Made by a program: the position numbers and the translations under genes
The notes under the pieces: generated by a model
The model's input: only the letters and a program-made list of their open reading frames with translations
Database searches by the model: none
Told to the model about the DNA's origin: nothing
Part shown: positions 1 to 7,641 of the stretch, piece after piece
Numbering within the stretch: position 1 is the stretch's first letter
Layout: each line of letters opens with the position of its first letter
Assembly (NCBI GenBank): GCA_944384855.1
Contig: CALWUY010000060.1
Span: 1 to 33,779 of the forward strand
Source of the DNA: an uncultured Clostridia bacterium
GTDB taxonomy: Bacteria > Bacillota > Clostridia > Oscillospirales > Acutalibacteraceae
Reading direction: 5' to 3'
DNA length: 33,779 nucleotides

Positions 1-42
1 TTCATTTTCAAATTGCTTAATGTATCCATATCCTCTTGACAT
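1..42 (-). CDS. N-terminal start of a probable IS3-type OrfA (HTH) protein, partial
   Basis: Only the first 14 codons are present, reading MSRGYGYIKQFENE. The ATG is preceded at a normal distance by AAGGGGG. I recall short basic starts of this kind (small/basic-G-x-G-Y-I-x-x-[YF]-E-x-E) from the helix-turn-helix OrfA proteins of IS3-type elements in Clostridia. Together with the adjacent terminal-repeat-like sequence, this supports a transposase subunit. The residues alone are too few for a firm assignment. Confidence 0.45.
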   Translation of the reverse strand, partial: MSRGYGYIKQFENE

Positions 43-49
43 AAAAATT

Positions 50-87
50 CCCCCTTATGGTAGTTTTTTAATTCTACCATAAGGGGG
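50..87 (-). promoter_or_regulatory. Hairpin masking the ribosome site of the IS gene
   Basis: A perfect 14-bp inverted repeat (50-63 and 74-87, 10-nt loop) has the minus-strand AAGGGGG ribosome site as its 3' arm. The loop side of the upstream arm holds TATGGTAGAAT, which fits an extended -10 (TG-n-TAGAAT). A transcript starting from that promoter would begin after the upstream arm and leave the site free, while a transcript entering from outside would form the hairpin. The promoter role is inferred from the motif only. On the plus strand the hairpin is followed by TGGTTTTTTCT, so it may also stop transcription. Confidence 0.5.
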
Positions 88-169
88 TGGTTTTTTCTAT
101 TGTCCGTTTTTACTGGACTTGTTCAAAAACACAGAGGTTGAGTTTGATGAATGTTTATTAAAATAAAAA

Positions 170-802
170 TTATTTTGTGCCGAATATGCGGTCGCCCGCG
201 TCGCCGAGCCCGGGAACTATATAACAGTGTTCGTTAAGATGATCATCAAGACCTGCGCAGTAAACCGGTACATCCGGATGAGCCTTTGTGAAAGCTTCGA
301 TACCTTCCGGAGCTGCTATAATGCACATAAATTTGATCCGTTTCGGACCAAACTCCTTAATTCTTGCAACGGCATCAACCGCGCTGCCTCCCGTAGCAAG
401 CATAGGGTCGAGCACAAAAACGTCCCGTTCTCCGAGATCTGCCGGCAGCTTGCAGTAATAGTCTACCGGAGTATGCGTTTCGGGATCACGGTACATTCCT
501 ATATGTCCTACTTTAGCTGCAGGTATAAGGCTGAGCATTCCGTCAACCATTCCGAGACCTGCCCTGAGTATTGGGACAAATGCGATTTTTTTGCCTGCCA
601 GAACCTTAGTGTTTGTTACGGCAAGAGGCGTTTTGGTTTTAACCTCCCGCAGCGGCAGATCTCTTGTGGACTCATAGCACATAAGCATAGCTATTTCACT
701 TACTAATTCCCTGAACTGCTTGGAGCCGGTGCGTTCATCTCTTAAAATGGACAGTTTATGCTGTATCAGCGGATGGTCCATGATAAAAACATTATTATTC
801 AT
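170..802 (-). CDS. upp: Uracil phosphoribosyltransferase
   Basis: This is a pyrimidine salvage enzyme that makes UMP from uracil and PRPP in the cytoplasm. The 210-residue product has the usual family length. It carries the PRPP-binding loop around [12 protein letters not shown] and the C-terminal uracil-binding segment [17 protein letters not shown] start at the ATG at 802 ([16 protein letters not shown]) because GGAGG sits at 811-815 and family homology begins at DHPLIQHK. A longer in-frame reading to 871 lies inside the upstream gene and is unlikely. It is the last gene of the tsaE-tsaB-rpiB-upp operon, with its ribosome site inside the end of rpiB. I see no clear terminator between its stop and the IS end at 125. 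Confidence 0.95.
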   Translation of the reverse strand: MNNNVFIMDHPLIQHKLSILRDERTGSKQFRELVSEIAMLMCYESTRDLPLREVKTKTPLAVTNTKVLAGKKIAFVPILRAGLGMVDGMLSLIPAAKVGHIGMYRDPETHTPVDYYCKLPADLGERDVFVLDPMLATGGSAVDAVARIKEFGPKRIKFMCIIAAPEGIEAFTKAHPDVPVYCAGLDDHLNEHCYIVPGLGDAGDRIFGTK

Positions 803-803
803 T

Positions 804-1253
804 TTATATTCCTCCGTTATTTTCAATTTCTGTAATTTTATTGACTCGGTTTTGATGGCGGCCGCCTTCAAAATCGGTTTTTACAAATAAATCAGTCAGT
901 TCCAGAGCGGTTCCTATACCGATAACCCGTCCTCCGAGGCAAAGTATATTGGCGTCGTTATGCAGTCTTGTATATTTGGCGGAAAAGTGTTCGCTGCATG
1001 CGGCGGCGCGTATTCCTTTGAATTTGTTTGCCGCAAGCGACATTCCTATTCCGGTACCGCATATTAATATTCCGCGGTCGCATTCTCCCGACTGTATGCT
1101 TCTGCAAACTTTCTGAGCAATATCGGGGTAGTCAACAGCTTTTTCTTCATAGATACCGAAATCAATCACATCATATCCGTTTTTCTGCAGGTATTCAGAT
1201 ATCGCATTTTTATGTGAGAATCCTCCGTGATCGCATCCCAAAGCAATTTTCAT
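804..1253 (-). CDS. rpiB: Ribose-5-phosphate isomerase B
   Basis: RpiB interconverts ribose 5-phosphate and ribulose 5-phosphate in the pentose phosphate pathway. The 149-residue product has the family length and begins [12 protein letters not shown], with the phosphate-binding CDHGG motif at residues 7-11. The segment [14 protein letters not shown] holds the conserved active-site cysteine. AAAAAGGAGAG precedes the ATG. The start overlaps the tsaB stop by 4 bases (ATGA type), and the stop lies one base from the upp start, so these genes are translationally linked. Other LacAB/RpiB sugar-phosphate isomerases share the fold, but a single gene not paired with a lacB favours RpiB. Confidence 0.93.
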   Translation of the reverse strand: MKIALGCDHGGFSHKNAISEYLQKNGYDVIDFGIYEEKAVDYPDIAQKVCRSIQSGECDRGILICGTGIGMSLAANKFKGIRAAACSEHFSAKYTRLHNDANILCLGGRVIGIGTALELTDLFVKTDFEGGRHQNRVNKITEIENNGGI

Positions 1254-1966
1254 TTTATACTCTCCTTTTTAAGTTTCAATTCCCTTTCAGCCTGCGGCAA
1301 TCTTAAATAAACCGGTAAAATATCTTCAGGCGGCAGAGTATTGCCGTTACTGAATGATTCGGCTGCCGCTTTCCCGACGCTTACTGCATTCTGAAACTGT
1401 CTGTCCTCAGCGGCTATGATAACATTCCGCGAATTTTTCACAAACGGATAGAACACTTCTGCGCCGTCGCCTACTATTATAATGTCTTTTTCTGCTTTTT
1501 GCGACAGTTTTTTTATATTTTCCGAAAGTTCTTCGCATAAAACTGCCCGGTCTTCACACATACGTGTAACTTTACCGTCGTTTATATCAAATACGGCGTT
1601 GTATACCTGACTGCGTCTGGCATCCATAACAGCGCATACCGTGCAGTCGCTGTCTATGAAGTTATATGCCATTGACAGCAGTGTCGATACGGCGACGCAT
1701 GGCTTTTTAAGCGGAGCTGCCAGCCCTTTTACAGTGCTGATTCCGATTCTGATTCCGGTAAAAGATCCTGGACCTGAACTTACCGCAAAACCGTCTATCT
1801 CAGCAAGCGACATTCCGGCTTTTTGCGCTGTTTTTGCAGCCATAGGCATTAATATCTGCGAATGAGTTAAACCCACGTTGACAAAATCGCAGCTTTTCAG
1901 CACTCCATCCTCAAAAACAGCCGCAGAACACGGTGTAGCGGAGCATTCAACTGCAAGTATCTTCAT
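1250..1966 (-). CDS. tsaB: tRNA t6A37 threonylcarbamoyladenosine protein TsaB
   Basis: TsaB is the ASKHA-fold partner of TsaD and TsaE in making t6A37 on ANN-decoding tRNAs. The 238-residue product starts MKILAVECSATPCSAAV. It has the typical run VSSGPGSFTGIRIGISTVKGLA near residues 63-83. Its start overlaps the end of tsaE by 20 bases and its end overlaps rpiB by 4. TsaB is a non-catalytic platform protein in known systems. tsaD and rimI, often next to tsaB in Firmicutes, are absent here. Confidence 0.92.
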   Translation of the reverse strand: MKILAVECSATPCSAAVFEDGVLKSCDFVNVGLTHSQILMPMAAKTAQKAGMSLAEIDGFAVSSGPGSFTGIRIGISTVKGLAAPLKKPCVAVSTLLSMAYNFIDSDCTVCAVMDARRSQVYNAVFDINDGKVTRMCEDRAVLCEELSENIKKLSQKAEKDIIIVGDGAEVFYPFVKNSRNVIIAAEDRQFQNAVSVGKAAAESFSNGNTLPPEDILPVYLRLPQAERELKLKKESIK

Positions 1967-2399
1967 TATTTTTTATTTCCTCTTTTTTAAAAATTTTTAT
2001 TTTACGCTCATTATCGTTTATTTTTTCAATTTCAATATAAACCGTATTGTCCGGCAGTGCGTTTTCGATATTTTCGCTCCACTCCGCAGCTACTACAGCA
2101 CCTGATTCAAGGCATTCAAAGTAACCGGAGGAATCCAGGTCATCCCATGAGGATATTCTGTACATGTCAAAATGGCACAGATTAAGACGTCCGCCGATAT
2201 ACTCATTCAAAATGGCGAAAGTAGGCGAATTTACGTTGCCGCTGTATCCGAGACCCCGCGCTAAACCTCTGGTAAAACAGGTTTTTCCCGCGCCGAGATC
2301 TCCTCGGAAGGCGACAACCTCTCCGCCTTTAAGCGTAAAGGCGAGTTTTTCGGCAATTTTTTCGGTATCTTCGGGACATTTTGAGTGAAAAATTTCCAT
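1947..2399 (-). CDS. tsaE: tRNA t6A37 biosynthesis ATPase TsaE
   Basis: TsaE is the small P-loop ATPase of the t6A complex, needed for TsaBD turnover. The 150-residue product has a Walker A motif GDLGAGKT at residues 33-40 and the family segment NSPTFAILNEY. The run CHFDMYRI further on is also typical. It is the first gene of the minus-strand operon. The divergent interval to rodA (2400-2525) is AT-rich, with only weak -10-like hexamers on the minus strand, so its promoter is not clear. Confidence 0.93.
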   Translation of the reverse strand: MEIFHSKCPEDTEKIAEKLAFTLKGGEVVAFRGDLGAGKTCFTRGLARGLGYSGNVNSPTFAILNEYIGGRLNLCHFDMYRISSWDDLDSSGYFECLESGAVVAAEWSENIENALPDNTVYIEIEKINDNERKIKIFKKEEIKNNEDTCS

Positions 2400-2465
2400 A
2401 AAAAACCTTCTTTATTAAGAATCTTTTATATTTTAACATATTTTTTTTAAATTTAAAAGAGTTAC

Positions 2466-2494
2466 TTGAATATTTGTATAAAATAAAATATAAT
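2466..2494 (+). promoter_or_regulatory. Sigma-A promoter for rodA
   Basis: TTGAAT at 2466-2471 and TATAAT at 2489-2494 are separated by 17 bp. An AAAGGAGG ribosome site follows at 2511-2518, just before the ATG at 2526. Confidence 0.75.
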
Positions 2495-2525
2495 ATACGG
2501 GTAATATTTTAAAGGAGGTTGTAAT

Positions 2526-3656
2526 ATGCGATATGTAATGGGGAAAATAGCAGATTTTTTCCGTGAATCGGATAAGCTGCTGCTTATACTGTGCATAGCG
2601 GCGACCTCCTACGGCTGTGTAGCGGTATTTTCAAGTACGTATTATATGGAAAATTTCCGTCCCATAATAGTGCAGGTTCTGTGTATGTTTTTGGGAATTA
2701 TTTCCGCTTTGATAATTTCCACGGTAGACTGTGAAAAGCTGTTCAAAAGATGGTACCTGATAGGTTTGCTCGGACTTATTCCGGTTATACTTACATTTTT
2801 TATCGGCTTCGCGCCTGAGGGAACCGATGACAAGGCGTGGCTTGATTTAGGTATCACGACATTTCAGCCGTCAGAGCTTTTCAAGGTGTGTTTTATAGTG
2901 ACCTTCAGCGCGCATCTGAAAAAAGTCAAGCCGGAAATAAATAAACTGAAAAAACTTATTCCGGTTCTTATCCACGGATTTTTTCCGGTTGCGCTTATTT
3001 TTCTCCAGGGTGACTGGGGAACGGCAATAGTATTCGGGTTTATAACGGTATTTATGATGTGGGCTGCGGGAGTCTCGTGGAAATATTTCATTGCGGGCAT
3101 TACGGCGGCTTTGGTCGCATCGCCGTTCTTTTACTTTTTTGTTTTGAGTGAATCTCACAGGGAAAGAATAACGACTTTGTTCAGTGCCGAAAAGGATATT
3201 CAGGGAATACATTATCAGCAATGGCGCGGAAGTGTTGCTCTTGCCAACGGAGGAATGTTCGGACAGGGTTTTCTGAAGGGAGATTTAACTCAGGTCGGAG
3301 GAGTACCCGAAAGTCATAACGACTTTATATTTGTGTGTATAGGCGAAGAATTCGGATTTATAGGATGCCTTGTTGTAATAATACTGTTGGCTGCTATTTG
3401 CCTGCGCTGTATACGGATAGCACGTATCACGAATAATGACGGGGGAAAATATATCTGTGTAGGCGTTTTTTCAATGATATTTACGCAGGCGATTATAAAT
3501 ATAGGAATGTGTACGTCGGTTTTGCCGGTAATAGGAATAACGCTTCCGTTTTTCAGTTCGGGAGGAACGTCGCTTCTTTGCTTGTATCTTGGTATAGGTT
3601 TGGCGCTCAGCGTATATAAGCACAGAAACTCAAGAATAATATACCTTCATGATTAG
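2526..3656 (+). CDS. rodA: RodA/FtsW-family (SEDS) peptidoglycan glycosyltransferase, probably RodA
   Basis: SEDS proteins are membrane enzymes that polymerise lipid II into glycan strands, working with a class B penicillin-binding protein. The 376-residue product is strongly hydrophobic with many membrane spans. It carries QPSEL near residue 115, PESHNDFIFVCIGEEFG with the expected catalytic aspartate, and GITLPFFSSGGTSLL near the C terminus. AAAGGAGG lies 7 bases before the ATG. Clostridial genomes often carry rodA a few genes ahead of the SpoIVFA/SpoIVFB-like pair and TIGR03960, as here, which favours RodA over FtsW or SpoVE. GH99-like and ygiQ genes sit in between. The next gene on the strand starts 15 bases after the stop. 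Confidence 0.85.
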   Translation: MRYVMGKIADFFRESDKLLLILCIAATSYGCVAVFSSTYYMENFRPIIVQVLCMFLGIISALIISTVDCEKLFKRWYLIGLLGLIPVILTFFIGFAPEGTDDKAWLDLGITTFQPSELFKVCFIVTFSAHLKKVKPEINKLKKLIPVLIHGFFPVALIFLQGDWGTAIVFGFITVFMMWAAGVSWKYFIAGITAALVASPFFYFFVLSESHRERITTLFSAEKDIQGIHYQQWRGSVALANGGMFGQGFLKGDLTQVGGVPESHNDFIFVCIGEEFGFIGCLVVIILLAAICLRCIRIARITNNDGGKYICVGVFSMIFTQAIINIGMCTSVLPVIGITLPFFSSGGTSLLCLYLGIGLALSVYKHRNSRIIYLHD

Positions 3657-3671
3657 GGGGATACCGGGAAA

Positions 3672-4775
3672 ATGAAAAATTACGATATTGCGGCGTATAT
3701 ATGGCCGGCGTATACAGGTGATGAAGAGCGTACACGTATTTTCTGGGAAGAGGGAATAGGCGAGTGGCAGACGGTCAGGAATACCGATATACATACTCCG
3801 GAATATGTCTGGGACAGAAAACCGTTATGGGGATATACAAATGAAGCTGACCCGTATGTTATGGGTATGCAGATCAAGGCCGCGCTCGACCACGGTGTGA
3901 ATGTTTTTATTTATGACTGGTACTGGTATGACGGCAGACCGTTTCTTGAAAACTGCCTTAATGACGGATTTTTACAGGCTCAAAACTGCAGGGATATGAA
4001 GTTTTATATAATGTGGGCTAATCATGACGCTAACTACACATGGGATAAACGGCTGTCAAACAAACCGGATACGGTTGTTTGGAGGGGAGCGGTAAACAGG
4101 GCTCAGTTTGAGGAAATAGGCAAAAGGTGGATAGACAGATATTTTACGAAAGAAAATTATTACAAAATAGACGGTAAGCCGGTTGTAAGTATTTATGAGC
4201 TGTATAACTTTTTTAAAGGATTAGGCGGAGCTGAGCCGGCTAAAGAGGCAATGGCGTGGCTTGACGGCGAGGCAAAAAAAGCGGGACTTGAAGGCGTGCA
4301 TTTTCAGTTTGTCCGCTGGAACGGCAAGCAGGAAAATTTATCGGGAGTAGACGGCAACGTATTGGAAACCGGCGCTGAGCTTATGGAAAATCTGGGTTTC
4401 AGCTCATTCACGCATTATCAGTTTGTACATTTCACAGACGTGAACAGAGACTATACTGAAATAATGGAAGATGTAAAAGGAGAGTGGGAAAGAGCGGCGG
4501 CGGAGTATAAAATACCGTATTATCCCCATGTTTCTGTAGGGTGGGATAATAACCCGAGGTTCAAAAAGCTGTGCAGTGCGGTAACTAAGAACAACACTCC
4601 GGAAAATTTTGAGAAAGCGCTTATTATGGCAAAGGAGTTTGCGGATAAAACAAACGTAAGCTTAATCACGGTCAACAGCTGGAACGAATGGACCGAGACA
4701 AGCTATTTAATGCCTGACAATGTAAACGGTTACGGATACTTAAAAGCAATTAAAAGGGTATTCAAGGATAAATAA
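3672..4775 (+). CDS. Glycoside hydrolase family 99-like (WbsX-type) protein
   Basis: The 367-residue product has no signal peptide or membrane segment, so it should be cytoplasmic. It resembles the GH99-like/WbsX domain: an early AAYIWPAYTGDE, then HGVNVFIYDWYWYDGRP near residue 80, KPVVSIYELYNFF, and a C-terminal VNSWNEWTE at about 334-342 whose glutamates are typical of this family. WbsX-type domains are found near polysaccharide genes and as free enzymes. True GH99 members cut alpha-mannosides, but the substrate here is unknown. It starts 15 bases after rodA, with GGGGG upstream, and ends at a strong terminator, so it probably shares the rodA transcript. Confidence 0.75.
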   Translation: MKNYDIAAYIWPAYTGDEERTRIFWEEGIGEWQTVRNTDIHTPEYVWDRKPLWGYTNEADPYVMGMQIKAALDHGVNVFIYDWYWYDGRPFLENCLNDGFLQAQNCRDMKFYIMWANHDANYTWDKRLSNKPDTVVWRGAVNRAQFEEIGKRWIDRYFTKENYYKIDGKPVVSIYELYNFFKGLGGAEPAKEAMAWLDGEAKKAGLEGVHFQFVRWNGKQENLSGVDGNVLETGAELMENLGFSSFTHYQFVHFTDVNRDYTEIMEDVKGEWERAAAEYKIPYYPHVSVGWDNNPRFKKLCSAVTKNNTPENFEKALIMAKEFADKTNVSLITVNSWNEWTETSYLMPDNVNGYGYLKAIKRVFKDK

Positions 4776-4780
4776 AAAAA

Positions 4781-4820
4781 CAAACCGGTCTGCTGATTAC
4801 TTTATCAGCGGACCGGTTTG
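4781..4820. terminator. Bidirectional terminator between convergent genes
   Basis: A 17-bp stem (4781-4797 with 4804-4820, one G-T pair, 6-nt loop) is flanked by a run of A on the left and TTTTATCTTTTTTT on the right. It therefore serves both the GH99-like gene and the converging ygiQ-type gene. Confidence 0.9.
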
Positions 4821-4822
4821 TT

Positions 4823-6700
4823 TTATCTTTTTTTGGGTTTATGAATATTTCTGATAGTTTTTTTAGGCTTTTTAGTACCCCGTTTTAAGTCGGTGAGATT
4901 TCTGTCGGGAGCTATGAGACAATCTTTGCCTGTGCCTATCAGGTCTAACCGTCCGGCTTTTTTTAGAGCTGACAGCACGGTCTGTCTGTTTTCGGGCTTA
5001 AAATACTGCAAAAGCGCCCGCTGTTCGGTTTTTTGTGCCGCGGTTTTGGGAACATAGACGCTTTTCATGGTATAGGGGTCCATGCCTGTGTAGAACATAC
5101 AGGTAGATACCGTGCCCGGTGTGGGATAAAAGTCCTGAACCTGCTCCGGGTGCAGATTATTGCGCTTTAAAAACAGGGCGAGTTCTATTGCGTCGTTTAT
5201 AGTGCTGCCCGGATGCGATGACATAAGGTAGGGTACCAAGTATTGTTTTTTGTCGACTGATTTTGTCAGCTCGTAGAATCTCTTTTCGAATTTCCGGTAA
5301 ACCTTGAACTGAGGCTTGCCCATATGTTTTAAAACATTGTCGGAGCAGTGCTCTGGAGCCACCTTAAGCTGACCGCTGACATGGTGGGAAACCAGTTCTT
5401 TGAAAAATTCTTCATTTTCATCGGCTATCAGGTAATCAAAGCGTATACCCGAACGTATAAAAACTTTTTTTGTTTTCGGAAGGGCGCGAAGCTCCCTTAA
5501 AAGCTTCAGGTAATCCTCGTGTGAAACCTTTACAGACGGGCACATCTCGGGCGCGAGGCACTTTTTTTCGGGGCACATACCGTATTTCAGCTGTTTTTCG
5601 CAGGAAGGCGCTCTGAAATTAGCGGTCGGACCGCCTACGTCGTGAATGTATCCCTTGAAATCAGGCATTTGGGTTATGATTTTTGCTTCATCTATAACTG
5701 ACTGATGGCTTCTTACCGATATCTGTCTGCCCTGATGGTACGCAAGAGCACAGAAATTGCAGGCTCCGAAGCATCCCCGATTGTGAATGATTGAAAATTT
5801 TACTTCCTCAATTCCCGGCACTCCGCCCTGCGCTTTGTAGGACGGGTGATAGTCCCGCATAAACGGCAGGGCATAGACTCTGTCCATTTCCTCGGTCGAT
5901 AAAGGTTTCTGCGGGGGATTTTGCACTACAATACGGTCGCCGTGCTTCTGAATAACGGTTTTTCCGGTTATGCAGTCGTGATTAATCTGCTGTAGTCTGC
6001 ACGATACGGCATACTGGCGTTTACCTTTGTCATCGGGTACTTTAACCACTTCGTATGACGGACATTCGCATACTCCCTCAATGAATTTGTATTTGCTGGA
6101 TTCAATGGCATAACAAGTACCTCGAATATCTCTAAGGTCGGTAATTTTTTCACCGTTATCCAGTCTGTGAGCGATTTCGGCTATATGTCTTTCGCCCATT
6201 CCGTACATAAGAAGGTCCGCTCCGGAGTCTATAAGTATTGAGGGACGCACCGCGTCATCCCAGTAATCGTAATGAGCAAATCTCCTCAAGGATGCCTCAA
6301 TACCTCCGATAGCTAAAGGAATATCGGGAAAGAGCGACCGTATTTTTTTTGAGTATACTATAACCGCTCTGTCGGGTCTGGCGCCTGATTTTCCTCCGGG
6401 AGTGTACGCGTCGTCACTTCTGCGCTTTTTCGCGGCGGTGTAGTGAGCTACCATAGAGTCTATATTTCCGCTGTTTACCAGAAAACACAGCCTCGGAGCG
6501 CCGAAGCGTGTATAGTCTTTATCCGTCTGAGGCTGGGAAATTATACATACCCTGAATCCTTCCGCTTCAAGCACTCGGGAGATTATGGCAGTACCGAAGC
6601 TAGGGTGGTCAATATAGGCGTCACCGGTCACAATTATGAAATCCGGCTTTTTCCATCCGAGAGACATCATTTCTTTTTTTGTTATCGGTAAAAATGGCAT
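4823..6700 (-). CDS. YgiQ-family radical SAM protein
   Basis: The 625-residue product belongs to the YgiQ (UPF0313) radical SAM family, whose reaction is unknown. It has a long N-terminal domain starting MPFLPITKKEMMSLGW, which is typical of YgiQ. The radical SAM cysteine triplet is C310-x3-C314-x2-C317 (RGCFGACNFC). A second cysteine cluster lies around KYGMCPEKKCLAPEMCPS, and the C-terminal tail is basic. On the minus strand a promoter with 17-bp spacing precedes it, and it ends against the shared terminator. It is a single-gene unit between two rightward blocks. Confidence 0.9.
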   Translation of the reverse strand: MPFLPITKKEMMSLGWKKPDFIIVTGDAYIDHPSFGTAIISRVLEAEGFRVCIISQPQTDKDYTRFGAPRLCFLVNSGNIDSMVAHYTAAKKRRSDDAYTPGGKSGARPDRAVIVYSKKIRSLFPDIPLAIGGIEASLRRFAHYDYWDDAVRPSILIDSGADLLMYGMGERHIAEIAHRLDNGEKITDLRDIRGTCYAIESSKYKFIEGVCECPSYEVVKVPDDKGKRQYAVSCRLQQINHDCITGKTVIQKHGDRIVVQNPPQKPLSTEEMDRVYALPFMRDYHPSYKAQGGVPGIEEVKFSIIHNRGCFGACNFCALAYHQGRQISVRSHQSVIDEAKIITQMPDFKGYIHDVGGPTANFRAPSCEKQLKYGMCPEKKCLAPEMCPSVKVSHEDYLKLLRELRALPKTKKVFIRSGIRFDYLIADENEEFFKELVSHHVSGQLKVAPEHCSDNVLKHMGKPQFKVYRKFEKRFYELTKSVDKKQYLVPYLMSSHPGSTINDAIELALFLKRNNLHPEQVQDFYPTPGTVSTCMFYTGMDPYTMKSVYVPKTAAQKTEQRALLQYFKPENRQTVLSALKKAGRLDLIGTGKDCLIAPDRNLTDLKRGTKKPKKTIRNIHKPKKR

Positions 6701-6729
6701 AATATCATCCTATTATAAAATATATTTAG

Positions 6730-6758
6730 AGTATAACACAATAAAACAGTATACGCAA
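6730..6758 (-). promoter_or_regulatory. Promoter for the ygiQ-type gene
   Basis: On the minus strand, TTGCGT (6753-6758) and TATACT (6730-6735) lie 17 bp apart, about 30 bases before the start codon. The -35 box overlaps the ribosome site of the divergent small gene at 6771. Confidence 0.55.
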
Positions 6759-6770
6759 GGAGAATAAGAT

Positions 6771-6992
6771 GTGAACAATCAAGACAGCCGGCCTAAAAAG
6801 GGAGTCAACGGATATTTTGCAATAGTCATAACACAGTGTGTATGTGTAATCATTATACTGCTTACTGTGATATGCGTTAAGTTTTTTTTCAAGGGAACAT
6901 ATAATCAGTTAAAGTCATTTTATGACAGCCAAATATGCATTGATACTGATATAGATGAAGTCTTATCTCAAACAGAGGATGAGCAGATATGA
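6771..6992 (+). CDS. Short single-span membrane protein, probable shortened SpoIVFA/M23-like protein
   Basis: The 73-residue product starts with GTG at 6771, with AAGGAG at 6757-6762. An ATG two bases earlier is followed at once by a stop. Residues 1-15 are polar, about 16-40 form one membrane helix, and the rest is an acidic tail with KSFYDSQICIDTDIDEVL. Its stop overlaps the start of the M50 peptidase by 4 bases. In related genomes this position is held by a SpoIVFA/M23-type protein that pairs with the SpoIVFB-like protease. The membrane-linker layout fits the start of such a protein, but no LytM/M23 domain follows. The family link is inference from position and layout, not from clear sequence similarity. 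Confidence 0.6.
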   Translation: MNNQDSRPKKGVNGYFAIVITQCVCVIIILLTVICVKFFFKGTYNQLKSFYDSQICIDTDIDEVLSQTEDEQI

Positions 6993-7579
6993 AATTCAAA
7001 CTGTTCGGAACCAAGATATATGTATCGTTTTTCTTTTGTGCGCTGTTTACCGTAATGCTTGCTACCGACCGGACAGGGCTTTTGCTTCCGGTGATTTTTG
7101 CGGTTATAGCACACGAGACCGGGCATCTGTTTGCCATGTGGGCATTAGACTGCGAGCCTAAACAAATACGGCTGATACCTGCGTCTGTACAGATAATCAG
7201 AGATTTTTCCACGCAGTACCGGAATGATATAATTATAGCCGCGTGCGGACCTCTTGTAAACTTTGTGCTGGCACTGACATTTTATTTTAACTATCTTGCA
7301 TTTGAAAAGGAAATCGTATATTATTATGCCCTGCTCAATCTGATTATAGGCATATTCAATTCGCTGCCTGTAAAAGGGCTCGACGGCGGAACAATACTTT
7401 ATTCTGTTCTGGCAAAAAAGGGCGACAGTTCCCGTGCGGAGCTTACCCTGAAATTAATCACTCTGATAACGGCGGCGATAATAATAATTGCCGCGGTAAC
7501 ATTTACTGTAAAGGGAAAATTCAATATGTCATTTTACATTATAGGAATTTATCTGTTTATTACCGGGTTGATTAAATAA
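6989..7579 (+). CDS. Site-2-type M50 family intramembrane metalloprotease (SpoIVFB-like)
   Basis: The 196-residue product is a membrane zinc protease. HETGH at residues 42-46 is the HExxH site, and NSLPVKGLDGG near 124-134 supplies the third zinc ligand (D132). Hydrophobic segments before, around and after these motifs match the compact SpoIVFB group. SpoIVFB cuts pro-sigma-K in the spore mother cell, but in Clostridia the same position is often held by homologues of unknown substrate. It is translationally coupled (ATGA overlap) to the small membrane protein before it. Confidence 0.87.
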   Translation: MKFKLFGTKIYVSFFFCALFTVMLATDRTGLLLPVIFAVIAHETGHLFAMWALDCEPKQIRLIPASVQIIRDFSTQYRNDIIIAACGPLVNFVLALTFYFNYLAFEKEIVYYYALLNLIIGIFNSLPVKGLDGGTILYSVLAKKGDSSRAELTLKLITLITAAIIIIAAVTFTVKGKFNMSFYIIGIYLFITGLIK

Positions 7580-7582
7580 CAG

Positions 7583-7611
7583 TTGAAAGATTATGATTTA
7601 TATTGTAGAAT
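7583..7611 (+). promoter_or_regulatory. Promoter for the TIGR03960-like gene
   Basis: TTGAAA (7583-7588) and TAGAAT (7606-7611) are separated by 17 bp in the 62-bp gap before the radical SAM gene, directly after the M50 peptidase stop. Confidence 0.6.
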
Positions 7612-7641
7612 AGGGAATAGAAAAATGAAAAGGAACGGAAA

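Larger units (their letters stand above)
1..125 (-). mobile_element. End of an IS3-family-like insertion sequence (partial)
   Basis: Read on the minus strand, the segment begins at 125 with TGAACAAGTCCAG and then AAAAACGGACAA, which resembles the TG-starting terminal inverted repeats of IS3-family elements. Inside it come an extended -10-like motif, a 14-bp perfect hairpin (50-63 with 74-87), an AAGGGGG ribosome site and an ATG at 42 that opens a reading frame running off the window. The element ends about 45 bp downstream of the upp stop codon. The opposite end and any target duplication lie outside the window, so the family call rests on the terminal pattern and the first residues of the protein. 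Confidence 0.55.

Noticed and set aside
227-706. Long plus-strand frame opposite upp (and similar frames opposite other genes)
   Set aside because: It lies inside a firm gene on the other strand, has no ribosome site and the product is not protein-like.
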